Source: Erinaceus europaeus (taxonomy: Eukaryota; Chordata; Mammalia; Eulipotyphla; Erinaceidae). Taken from it: 64,000 nt of DNA. A model generated the notes under the pieces. That model had not been told where the DNA came from. It saw only the letters and a program-made list of their open reading frames with translations, and did no database searches. A program made the position numbers and the translations under genes. Within the stretch, counting starts at the first letter, position 1. Each line of letters opens with the position of its first letter. Shown one piece after another: positions 11,658 to 21,302 of this stretch. The DNA lies in the NCBI RefSeq assembly GCF_950295315.1, contig NC_080175.1:69625357-69689356 (forward strand). The letters run 5' to 3'.

Positions 11658-12227
11658 TCACCATGTAGGATTAAGAATCCCCGGAGGGCGACCTAGTTCA
11701 AAAAGCTCCTCGAAATTCCATTTAGGGTGCTTCGGACTGTTCCTGCTGGATTGCTTCAGGCACCCATTTTTAAAAGTGTCTTCCCATCGAAGAAAGAATC
11801 CAATCAGGAGAGTAGAACTAACCACGTGTCTCCATACTTGGGAACTGCCAGGGTACTCGAGAATGCTCCTCAAACTAGAGTAGTCCTTCTCCACAGGAAA
11901 CATTCGAGAAGAAGTCCAGAAAGTCCCAGGGGAAATCCCCATGCATATCCCAAGGTCTACGATCACGGTCATAAAGAACGGAATTATGGCCTGGAGCGAA
12001 ATGTAGTCCTTTTCCTCGGGAAACATGAGAGAGGGAATCCAGAAAGTCCAAGGAGAAATCTCCGTGCATCTCCCAAGCTCTATTATCCCAGTCATAAGAA
12101 ACCAAAGTTCCCGGTCAGGGAAACAAAGTTTGGCCCAGAGCAAAATGTTCCAGAGACAGAGTAACTGTCTCATGATGAAACAGTAGAGGCTTTGGCAAAC
12201 CTCTTCGTAAGTAGAAGAGAAGACCAT
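11658..12227 (-). CDS. Unidentified 189-codon frame in the proviral interior
   Basis: This frame follows the primer site and a ~70-bp leader, where gag would normally begin. The translation is rich in aromatic and hydrophobic residues and does not resemble matrix, capsid or any retroviral domain I know. It contains a ~41-residue internal duplication (WTFWIPSLMFPEEKDY against GTFWTSSRMFPVEKDY), which reflects a 122-bp DNA duplication. Another frame is also open over part of it. It may be captured non-viral sequence rather than a used gene; coding status is doubtful. Confidence 0.3.
   Translation of the reverse strand: MVFSSTYEEVCQSLYCFIMRQLLCLWNILLWAKLCFPDRELWFLMTGIIELGRCTEISPWTFWIPSLMFPEEKDYISLQAIIPFFMTVIVDLGICMGISPGTFWTSSRMFPVEKDYSSLRSILEYPGSSQVWRHVVSSTLLIGFFLRWEDTFKNGCLKQSSRNSPKHPKWNFEELFELGRPPGILNPTW
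11881..12124 (-). repeat. 122-bp duplication in the proviral interior
   Basis: The block starting TAGTCCTTCTCCACAGGAAA at 11881 recurs at 12003 as TAGTCCTTTTCCTCGGGAAA and stays similar for about 100 bp, with many substitutions. A partial third trace (GCCCAGAGCAAAATG) starts near 12131. The divergence between units is far greater than between the LTRs, so the duplication predates this insertion. Confidence 0.8.
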
Positions 12228-12276
12228 AGTGCATAGGTAGGCAAAGTCTTCACTTATCTGGGAGTTGCGCAGGTCT

Positions 12277-12296
12277 GCCCCACGTTGTAGGCGCCA
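12277..12296 (-). other. Primer binding site, lysine-tRNA type
   Basis: Two bases after the 5' LTR end, the minus strand reads TGGCGCC, then an extra TA, then CAACGTGGGGC. Without the TA it equals the site complementary to tRNA-Lys(1,2) used by several betaretroviruses. The 2-nt interruption would weaken pairing unless it is shared by the whole family. Confidence 0.82.
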
Positions 12297-12298
12297 TA

Positions 12299-12719
12299 TG
12301 TCGTTTTCGACGGGTTAGGTTGTTTCCGCCGGGCTGGCTTCACGGGCAGGTAACAGACGACCAGGGACTCATAGTTGAGCTGTAGGCAGTATCTCTTTAT
12401 TCATGCAGGATGCAGCACAATCTAAGCCGAGCTGAGCTAAACTAAAGGTAAAGTACTCTAAAACTCACAATGCTGTCTTTATATATACTTGACAAGTAGG
12501 GTGGAAACAGGGTGTGACATAGAGAGGGTGGAGAGAAAAGTGACTGGTGAAAATCAGAGTGTGACAAAGAAGGGGCAGAGCAGGCGAGAATCCTATCACT
12601 GAACCACAGTGCCCTGGAGGGAGGGTGGAACTTGTTAACAGTGGTTATGTAAATAGAATAGTGTTAAGCAGGGGGGATTTAAACCAAATGAAACAGAAGG
12701 GGTCTCATGCATACCAACA
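12299..12719 (-). promoter_or_regulatory. 5' LTR of the provirus
   Basis: It is identical to the 10113-10533 LTR except at one base seen by eye (12411). It carries the same TATA-type box and AATAAA and would drive minus-strand transcription, antisense to NLGN1. The target duplication CCCCAG follows at 12720-12725. Confidence 0.92.
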
Positions 12720-12934
12720 CCCCAGTAGTCAAAATAAAATAAATCCGTATTTCTTTGAATCATAGGAGTGATCTGCAAATAAAAATCATTTAAGCAGAGA
12801 TAATTCTGCACTGAAGAAGACAGTATTTAGCAAATACTACACCTCTGAAGAATGGTCACCATTAGCACCCTAGTCATTTAATTACTTAGAGTGTGAATTC
12901 AGCATTTATTATATTCAGTACTTGTTATGTGCAA

Positions 12935-13470
12935 AAATTTTTATTAGTGATTTAATATTGGTTTATAAAATTACAAGATAGCAGGGGAACAATTCCACAC
13001 CATTCCAACCACCAGAGTTCTATGTCCCTATCTCCCCCAATTGGAAGCTTCAGTGACTTGTCTAAGGTCACAGATATGGATTGACTAACATATATGTTAT
13101 GCATATATATATATACATCCATTTTTCCCTTGGTCCTGCCTTCTCTTTCTTTCTAAGTAATGCCTATACCTATTACTACTTCTTTTTTCTTCTTCTCTCT
13201 CTGAGTCATGATGGAATTTGGTTTCAGGACCCTTTAGTCATCTTCTCTGAACATTTATCTCATTCTGAGAGTATGGACCAAAATTCTTTTTGGAATGAAA
13301 AAGTTGAAAGCTCTGGTATCTGTAATTGTTTCTCCACTGGACATGGGCATTGGCAGATCAGTCCATACCCCCAACCTGTTTTTAACTTTCTCTAGTGGGG
13401 TAGGGCTCTGGAGAGGTGAGGTTCCATGACATATTGGTAGGGTTGTCTTCCCAGAGAGCTCAGTATGGAA
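12935..13470 (-). mobile_element. Older family D copy
   Basis: It begins on the + strand with TTTTTATTAGTGATTTAATA, then AATTCCACACCATTCCAACC, and reaches GACATATTGGTAGGGTTGTC near 13427-13446. A ~120-bp stretch inside (13040-13200) is foreign or highly diverged and includes a short TA run. It points to the minus strand. The 5' limit is uncertain and may extend beyond 13470. Confidence 0.7.
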
Positions 13471-13479
13471 TCATAGTAG

Positions 13480-14244
13480 CAGGAAAATATATATATATAT
13501 ATGAAGCAGGGAAAAAAATGCTTCATAAACAGGAACCAAGAAGTAAGAATAGAGTAGGTAAGAATAGGGATTTTTAGGGTGTTAAGAAGCTAGGAAGAGG
13601 GGTCCATAACTTTGGTGGTTTTTGCTTAAGCTTGATAGTTAACATGGAGGTGGACTAAGAATATTGTTTGGGAAGATGTAATGTGCAAATTTTGAGCTTT
13701 TTTTTTTCCCCCAACCACATGTCGACATATAGTTTCTTCTTTTTACTCTTTATACAGGCATTCAAACTTTAATTTTCTATAGTTTTTTTTTAGTAACCTA
13801 CTTTAAAGTTCCATGTGAATAAAAGCAGTCATCCAACACTAAATCACTCAGTTATGCTTTTAGCACCAAATTAATGTAAAATAAATTGTGCAATTTATAT
13901 CCTCAATTTAAAAATATAAGAGAAAATCTCATCCCCCAATTATCTCACACATTGAATTTTTAAATGCTTTTTCTTCACATATCTTCCCATTTGCACATGA
14001 TTTCATATTCCATGCTTGCAAGCTTTTTTAAAAAAAGAAAATCATTGCTCTCATCGCTGTAGTTATGCCTTGTTTTTTGTTCTTTGTTTTTGTAGGGACA
14101 CATCATCAAGCAAACACATTGAATATTGGCTTATATTGTCTCTACCTTGCTCCTGACAAATTTTCTCTACCTTTCCCTGGGGGAAAGTTCAGATTTCATA
14201 TACTCTAGTTTGTGGATGTCTCCCCAAGATCACTTAGTAATCTG
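13480..14244. other. Intronic spacer, no feature recognised
   Basis: Only a short TA run (13487-13502) and several T runs are seen. Some of the first 200 bp may still be family D. Confidence 0.45.
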
Positions 14245-14245
14245 T

Positions 14246-14349
14246 GCTTTAGGGGGCTGGGCCACAGTGCACTCAGTTGAATGCATACATTACCATACTC
14301 AAGGACCTCTAAGGGGATAGCTTCAGGAATGGTAAAGAAGCATTGTAGG

Positions 14350-14383
<34 letters not shown>

Positions 14384-14480
14384 ACTCTCACTGAATATCT
14401 CCCCCTCTCTCCTTCCTTCCCCTTTCTGCTTTCTCTCTCAATTTCTCTCTGTCCTATCAAATATAGTAAATAAATACATT
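14246..14480 (+). mobile_element. SINE B copy
   Basis: GGGGGCTGGGCCACAGTGCACTC is the head; CATACATTACCATACTCAAGG, a long CT run, and TCTCTCTGTCCTATCAAATA with the tail follow. Only its 3' part is present in the left copy of the 650-bp duplication. Confidence 0.85.
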
Positions 14481-14985
14481 TTAAGCTAAAGATTCCTTCA
14501 TATATAAAAAGACAAATCTGTTCTTGATAATATTTAACTCAGTCAAACAGGAAATGAAATAACTATCTGCCTTCTTATCTTTCTTTAATATGTACAAAGT
14601 AGGTGACTCCCATTCTTCCCATCTCCTTTCCCCTGAATTTCTTCTTTTAATTGCGACCCATTTCTTAGGGAACTAATAATAATTGGCTTCGGTGAGTATG
14701 ACGTGAAGCAGGAAATGGGAGAGTCATACTTTTTACTACTTTTTACTATAGCCTGTGCCCCCCCCCCCTTAGCATTGCCCTACACCTTCATGAGATAATG
14801 AGACTTGAGTCCTTGGTTTAACAATCCTTTTCAAATATAAACTAGTATATTCTCTTACAACATCTTGATAGGCTGCACCTTAAGTTCAGATACCTGTGAT
14901 CCAGGAAAAAAGTACTAGAGGAGATCTATTTTAAATAAAAATGGAAATTTCTCCTATTTGTTAGGTTTATTGATTTATGTTTTTT
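14319..14985 (+). repeat. Right copy of ~650-bp direct duplication
   Basis: Its partner is at 6955-7600. Here the SINE B is complete on the left, and the right edge passes from TTTATTGATTTATGTTTTTT into unique DNA (GTTATCACAAACAG). The two copies therefore break at different places, each edge in or next to a SINE. Confidence 0.93.
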
Positions 14986-16500
14986 GTTATCACAAACAGA
15001 ACTGTGATTACTGCTTTTACATTTAACCTATGTATTTGTTAACTTGCCTTCTATGTAATAGTCAAATAAATTATGTATGTTAAGTTAAAAAAAATTTAAT
15101 GCTAAATAGAATGGGACTAGAATAATTTTTTAAAGTATCTGTTGAAGTGGGAGAGTGTGAGCAAAATGACACCCCCCCATCATGAAATAAGTGCATGGGT
15201 CCAAATTGTCACTCTGCATTTTCCTCTGTGTCCTTTCCCTCATTGACATATTGCTATAGTACTTTCCATCACCAGATACACAATGCATTTGCTGGATTAT
15301 TTTTTTATTCCTCTCTTCCCCCACCTAAAGTACAGACCTTACCAAGTGCAAGACTCCAGGCACAACATGGGAACATCAAGGAAGTGAGAGAAGCTTCACA
15401 GATGGTACAGTCATACTGTGGCATTTCCTTCTGAAATAAAAATATTGAAAAAGTTAATCCAGGAGTAGTAAATGTGGCTGGTGCAAGACCTCACTGTTGC
15501 AGAGCAAACAAGCAGACAGAAACCCCGTAATGCAGGGAATTGGTCTGAGCTGTTCTCCCCTGTATCCAATGCCTGGAAGAGTTCTGGCTCATACTGGGTC
15601 ATCAGTAAATAAATAGTATCAGCAAATAGTAAGAAGTAAATTGGTACATGAGTGTTGCTAATAGGCATTTTGAATCTTATAAAAATTAGAGGTCTGGGAA
15701 TAATATATATTCTCAGCAATAATGTATATCCTCACTAGGATATTTGTGGTTCAAAACTAGTATATTATATTTACCTATAATCCAAATGACATATTGATTT
15801 AAATATATGTTCAGTCATCTGCTCTATCACCATATTCATTCCCTACATTGTCAAATGCTCAAAGTTGCATAAAGTCTTCTGGAATTTTAGAAACTGATCC
15901 TATGCTTCTTGATTTTTTATATATTTCTAAAGACTCTACATATGTGTTAATATTCTTCTCTTTCTTGTGCCAGCATGATATCTTCTTTTTTCTTTATTTT
16001 CCTTGGTATGAATGGCACAAGCAGGTGGGTTCAAGAACAACAATAACAGGTGCAAGTATAAAGGCCTAAGATATAAAGTGTTACTAGTGGAGACCGTGTG
16101 CAGGCTTGAATCAGTACCTAAAGGGACTTGGGCGACACAGAACTAGAGACTGACCACAACACATCATAAGACAATTATTTGCATTTTAGGTAATAGCCAT
16201 GATCCAAAATTTATTCTTTTTTTTCAAACAGAATTAACTCTTTCCTAGTATGTTCTCGAGTTTTACTCTGTTAAATATGATACGAATATAATGCCATTGT
16301 TTCTCACTTTTAATTTTCTTCATTCATTAATTTTTATTGCTTTGCTCATATACAGCTATATATGTAGGATTTACTTCTATGCTGGTTTCTATTTTCCATC
16401 CTTTAAATGTATGTGTTCCTATCGCTACTCTGATTGCCATCACTCTAGCTTTGGTTCTCGATTCTTTGTCTTTGGTATAATCCTGGTATTGGTCTTTCTT
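14986..16500. other. Intronic spacer, no feature recognised
   Basis: About 1.5 kb of AT-rich sequence without a repeat shared with the rest of the window. No coding signal was recognised. Confidence 0.5.
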
Positions 16501-16504
16501 TTCT

Positions 16505-16710
16505 TTTTTTAATTTTTTGACTGTAGTTATTTTATTTGATAGGACAGAGAGAAATGGATGAAGGAAAATAAATAGAGGAAGAAGACAGAGAAATGCCTTT
16601 AGCCCCGCTTCATCATTTGTGAAGCTTTTCCCCTGCAAGGAGCTTGAACCAGGGTCCTGGAACATGGTAACCTGTGCACTTAACCAGCTCCGCCATAGCC
16701 TAGCTCCTCA
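16505..16710 (-). mobile_element. SINE B copy, minus strand
   Basis: TTTATTTGATAGGACAGAGAG, AATGCCTTTAGCCCCGCTTCA and GAGCTTGAACCAGGGTCCTGG are the reversed body and head of the family, moderately diverged. Confidence 0.8.
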
Positions 16711-16888
16711 TCTTTATTTTCTTAATATTTATCTGTGGATTCTGTGTGTCTGCTTTTAGTTTGTCACTGAATACAGCTATTCCCATACATACACACGCAA
16801 TGCTTCTTACTGTAAGAGTAAGTCCATTGACTAAGTAATTAAATTGGTGTTTATGAAATACCTACCATGTGTTAGGAAATGTTCTAGC

Positions 16889-17192
16889 ATTGGGGACCAG
16901 GCAGTGGCACACCAGGTTAAGAGCACATAGTGAAAAGCACAAGGATCTGCACAGCGATCCCGGTTCAAGCCGCTGACTTCCCACCTGCAGGGGTGTCTCT
17001 TCACAGTGAAGTAGGTCTGCAGGTGTCTGTCTTTCTCCCCCCCAACCCCCGCCTTCTCTATCTTCCCCTGCTCCATCAACTTCTCTCTTTCCTATCCCAT
17101 TAAAAAAAAAAAAAAGAACAAAACGGCCTCCAGGAGCAGTGGATTTGTAGTATTTGCACAGAGCCCTAGTGATAACCCTGGAGGAAAACAAA
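16889..17192 (+). mobile_element. SINE A copy, long form, with 15-bp target duplication
   Basis: The head is GGGGACCAGGCAGTGGCACACC and the body GCAGGTGTCTGTCTTTCTCC. A 3' module GGCCTCCAGGAGCAGTGGAT..AACCCTGGAGG is present that shorter copies lack. AGGAAATGTTCTAGC flanks it at 16874-16888 and 17193-17207. Confidence 0.92.
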
Positions 17193-17425
17193 AGGAAATG
17201 TTCTAGCCAGTTGAAATGCATCAGGAAATAAAACACGAAACTCATGAAACTTGGTAGTGAGTTGTTTTTAACAAATGAGAAACAATTTTAAATCATAGAA
17301 GTTAATCAACATTTAAGTATAAGAGATTTCAAACCATTTATCTCAACCTTTATTCTCTGTCCTTCCAATTAAGAAGCTTTCTTACCATATTCTACATGTT
17401 CAGACCTGAAAAAGTTTTAATTTTT

Positions 17426-17622
17426 TTTTAAATCTATTTCTTTTTTGGGGAATTAATGTTTCACATTCAACAGTAAATACAATAGTTTGTACATGCATAA
17501 CATTCCCCAGTTTCCCATTTAACAATACAACCCCACTATGTCATTTATCATCCTTCATGGACCTGTATTCTCCCCACCCACCCACCGCAGAGTCTTTTAC
17601 TTTGGTGCGATATGCCAATTAC
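17426..17622 (-). mobile_element. Short 5'-truncated L1
   Basis: The 3' UTR of L1 reads in reverse here: AATTAATGTTTCACATTCAAC, GTCATTTATCATCC, CAGAGTCTTTTACTTTGGTGC. AAGTTTTAATTTTT occurs at 17412-17425 and 17623-17636, so it is a ~200-bp insertion with a 14-bp target duplication. Confidence 0.9.
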
Positions 17623-17799
17623 AAGTTTTAATTTTTATTTGAGCTTATAAATGTTGTATTTGACTAATACTTTGTTTTCCAATTCCTCTAGTCAAAGGTA
17701 TACTTAGAAGATTTACTCTGCTTGAAAATCTTATACCAGTTCTTTAATATTATAATTTTTAAGTATGAATTTTAACTACCAGTTAAAAAATTTAAATAT

Positions 17800-17938
17800 A
17801 TATATTTTTAATTTATCTTAATGAGAGAGATACAGGGAGAAAGACCAGAGCTGTGGCTGCGGCTGTGCTGGAGATTGAACCTGGGACCTCAGAGCCTTAG
17901 GCATGAATGTCTTTTGCATAGTGATTTTGCCATCTCCC
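17800..17938 (-). mobile_element. SINE C copy split by a solo LTR
   Basis: ATTTATCTTAATGAGAGAGATAC..GACCAGAGC..GGAGATTGAACCTGGGACC..TTTGCATAGTGATTTTGCCATC is the reverse of SINE C. The purine-rich continuation at 18591-18630 appears after the LTR, offset by the TCCC duplication. Confidence 0.75.
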
Positions 17939-18586
17939 TGTGGGGATATGTCTAAGCTTGACAGAGTTTAGAGAAAACTCCCCTCATCCTTGGATGGAGG
18001 TCTGGGAAAGACATCCCCTTGTTAGTCTCTCTCAACCGAGGTGAGCAAAGGGGAAAAACAGTCTCTTAAACTTAGTTCTTCCCTTTCAGTCTCTCAAGCC
18101 CACAGAAACCTCACTGCTTCTCCCCATTAACTATAGGCCACATGGCTGCCTGCCTTAAGGTTCATTTAAAGTTCACATAATCACCTCACTTTTTATCACT
18201 AGAGAAAGCATACTCCATCAAACACCCGACATCAGTCAGTGAAACTCCAGACTTTGTTTCCTTATAGTCTTTTAATATCTATCAAGCTTGTTTATCTTCT
18301 CTCTATCTCACCCTGCTGACTTAACCCCTATGTTTCTCTCAGATACCTTTGGATAATTAAGTTGCTTGCATCATGGAGAATAATTGTCTTGACCTTTATG
18401 TATCTCATCAATTCCTGTCACACCAGCCCCCTACAATAGGGGCAAGCTGACCTTTAAAAAACCTATAATTTCTGATGCATTTGAAAAATGTTCTTTGTCT
18501 GAAACCCTATTTAAACCCAAGCCCACCCCCAAATAAATGAGAGTGCTTCAATTCTCCCCAATGTCTCTTGTCTCTATTTCGTGTCA
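17939..18586 (+). mobile_element. Solo LTR, class I type
   Basis: A 648-bp block begins TGTGGGGATATG and ends TTTCGTGTCA, with TCCC on both sides (17935-17938 and 18587-18590). It has a TATTTAAA box at 18509-18516 and AATAAA at 18532-18537, the normal LTR order on the + strand. A 4-bp duplication with TG..CA ends is typical of class I (gammaretrovirus-like) elements. No interior sequence remains, so the two LTRs have probably recombined. Confidence 0.82.
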
Positions 18587-18649
18587 TCCCTTGAAAGAGA
18601 GAGAGAGAGAGAAAGAGAGAACTGGTTGTTTACCTTCATTGCTGGAATT

Positions 18650-19345
18650 CACCTCATGTGAGCACCAGCATCTCCCCTGCCCAATTTGAATAAATTAGGC
18701 TATGAATTGATACCCCTTTCTGGAAACTGTCATGACTTTTCTATCATCTCTTATTTCATACCTCAGAGTATACATGCTACTTCTTTTCGACAACTTTCTC
18801 ACATATATATTTGAGAGTAAGTTCTATTAATTTTCCTTAAGATTCAAGTATTTTGTTTTATCAGCTTTTGTATATTCCATATCCTTTCGTACTAGGTTAC
18901 TAGACTAAGTTGTTTTTGTCTTAAGCTCAGGGAAGTATCTTTGCTTTTATAACTTAATTTGTGTTTCCTAGTTGTTGACCTTGCAATTCTCTTAATGATA
19001 TCTTCCTCTAGAATATGTATCTATAATTCCAAGGATGAGAGATCTTGTCTCATAACTCCAAGATTACACAGACATTTACTCAATCTTTGATTTGTGTTCT
19101 CAATTTGCTTTTGTGCCTTTGTCATTTTTATATGGAATTTCCTAAGTTTCTCTTCCACTTTGAAAATTACATTTTTTTAAAGTTGTTTTATCTTAAAGAC
19201 GTTCTCACCCAAATTTCCATACTATGTATTTTTGTACCCTGGAGAGAATACAAAGTGGTATTGTCTACAGTAGTTTCCTGACCACTGTGATAACTTTTTA
19301 TGACAAAACATTTACTCACTTTCTTTCTCTAATTCCTTGACTATT
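18650..19345. other. Intronic spacer, no feature recognised
   Basis: AT-rich sequence without a recognised repeat or coding signal. Confidence 0.5.
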
Positions 19346-19349
19346 TTAA

Positions 19350-19475
19350 AATAAGACAGAGGTAGATAGCTTAGTGTTTACGCAAACAGACTCTCATGCC
19401 TGAGGCTCCAAAATCACAAATTCAATACCTTACACCACCATAAACCAGAGCTGTGCAGTAAATAAATAAGAAAAG
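19350..19475 (+). mobile_element. SINE C copy
   Basis: GACAGAGGTAGATAGCTTAGTG, CATGCCTGAGGCTCCAAAATC and CACCATAAACCAGAGCTGTGC match the SINE C head and middle on the + strand. An A/T-rich tail AAATAAATAAGAAAAG follows. Confidence 0.8.
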
Positions 19476-19479
19476 AAAT

Positions 19480-20225
19480 AAGTAAATAAGAAGAAAAGAA
19501 ATAAAATAAGATACTGTCTATACTTGATTGTTTGTGCAATGCTCAATAGAATAGATGGAATTTCATGTCTCTGACCACTGACTATCAGAGAATCCATTTC
19601 ATATTTACAGCCAGCAAGCACAATGACATGTTGTCTAAATGAAAACTTAGTGTTCTACATCCAGTGTGTTTGTTCTGCACTGATTTCCTCTTGCTCCCTT
19701 TCATCTATAATTGATGAGAATGAAGGTTCTGATGACAAGGGTTAAACCTTACTTTCAACTGCTTTATGCCTGTTGTTACTTTTAGTTATTTCATTATATG
19801 ACTAATATAATGTGTTGTTACTTGTTATTATATAACTTGAATTCTCTTCTTTTGAAAAGGAAGTCTGACTTATACAATAGTTACTATTTTTTTATGTGTT
19901 TTACTATGTCAGAGAGAGGTGGCCTGTCAAATTATGAATGTGAAAACCTGGGTCAATTCAACGAGTTATCCAGTCTTAAACTTAAGAAAAGGATTTTTTT
20001 GTTTATTTGTTTTAGTTGAAAAGTTGACTTAATGGGACTAAGGCAAAGTCAAAGCTAATGACAAAAATCCAGGCCTGGAAATAGTATTCAGAGTATAAAA
20101 AAGAAGAAAACAAGAAATAAAAACAGCTCCCTACTTTCAAATCCACTCAAACAAACAAGAGATATTATCATATTCAAATAAGACCAGTATTCTGAAAATG
20201 ATGCATAAAACAATATAATTTTACA
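19480..20225. other. Intronic spacer, no feature recognised
   Basis: AT-rich DNA, no recognised element. Confidence 0.45.
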
Positions 20226-20242
20226 AGTTTGGTACTTTCTTT

Positions 20243-21285
20243 TTTTTTTTAATTTTTTATTTAAGAAAGGATTAACGAACAAAACCATAAGGTAGGAGGG
20301 GTACAACTCCACACAATTCCCACCACCCAATCTCCTTAACCCACCCCCTCCCATGATAGCTTTCCCATTCTCTAGCCCTCTGGGAGCATGGACCCAGGGT
20401 CATTGAGGGTTGCAGAAGATAGAAGGTTTGGCTTCTGTAATTGCTTCCCCGCTGAACATGGGCGTTGACTGGTAGGTCCATACTCCCAGTCTGCCTCTCT
20501 CTTTCCCTAGTAAGGTGTGTCTCTGGGGAAGCTGAGCTCCAGGACACATTGGTGGGGTCTTCAATCCAGGGAAGCCTGGCCAGCATCCTGGTGGCATCTG
20601 GAACCTGATGATTGAAAAGAGAGTTAACATACAAAGCCAAACAAATTGTTGAGCAATCATGGATCCCAAGCTTGGAATAGTGGAGAGGAAGTGTTAGGGA
20701 GGTACTCACTGCAAACTCTAGTGTACTTCTGCTTTCAGGTATATATTTTGCAGTAGTTTATGGATACGTGTGCACATAAGCTCTCTCTCACAGAAACTGG
20801 TGTATATCTAGGTTATGGGACTTTGTTAGAAGGTGAACCACCTGAGATGAAATTAGAGTGTACTATAAAAGGAAAGGTCTCACCTGAGTAATGAAGCTGA
20901 AGGGTTGTCATTCCACACGTGAAGTCTCTGGACACAGTCTGAGGTGAAGCATGTTGAGGTGGCAATCATTGCGTTGCTTAAGTTGTGATTGGTGGATGCA
21001 ATATTATTTGGTATGGATTGGGAGACGCATACGGGAAAGTGGGCCCTATCCAAGGGTTCCAGGACTGGGGGAAGTAGGGGCTCTATAGTGGAGATGTGAG
21101 GTTCCTGCTGTCTTAGGGTTCAAAAAGACAATCGATAGTTAATGTTCTCATCACATTATTTGTTAATTGGGTTAACTTTGAAAAGTCCTTTTGTTATGGT
21201 TTGCTGTACAGTATCCAATATCTTGTATATAGCTGTGCTATTGGATGCTTCTAATCTACTTGGTCTAGGCTTTTGAGAGAGTCCG
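20243..21285 (-). mobile_element. Longest family D copy, 1043 bp, with 17-bp target duplication
   Basis: CAAGTTTGGTACTTTCT is present at 20226-20242 and, exactly, at 21286-21302. Between them the + strand starts with a T run and AATTTTTTATTTAAGAAAGG, passes through the family's shared 400 bp, and continues for ~600 bp of sequence seen nowhere else in the window. The A-tail on the minus strand and long target duplication mean it was moved by LINE machinery. No long open frame is present, so it is non-coding or 5'-truncated. It could be the 3' end of a LINE larger than this copy. I do not recognise the family name. Confidence 0.9.
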
Positions 21286-21302
21286 CAAGTTTGGTACTTT
21301 CT

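Larger units (their letters stand above)
10113..12719 (-). mobile_element. Class II (betaretrovirus-like) endogenous provirus, short and internally deleted
   Basis: Two 421-bp direct LTRs (10113-10533 and 12299-12719) flank a 1765-bp interior. The LTR ends are TG..CA, and the 6-bp target duplication CCCCAG sits on both sides. A polypurine tract abuts the 10113 LTR and a lysine-tRNA-type primer site abuts the 12299 LTR, so transcription would run on the minus strand with 12299-12719 as the 5' LTR. A 6-bp duplication and lysine primer type are class II traits. No gag, protease, polymerase or envelope domain is recognisable, and the interior is far shorter than a complete provirus (7-9 kb). It is therefore a non-autonomous element that needed helper proteins. 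The LTRs differ at one position seen by eye (10225 C, 12411 T), so insertion was recent. Confidence 0.93.

Noticed and set aside
11727..12164. A 145-codon + strand frame within the provirus
   Set aside because: It is antisense to the proviral orientation and overlaps the minus-strand frame; no domain or repeat pattern favours it.
6955..14985. Pure assembly duplication of haplotypes
   Set aside because: The copies differ by about 1% and break at different points inside different SINEs, which fits a real event better; long reads are still needed.
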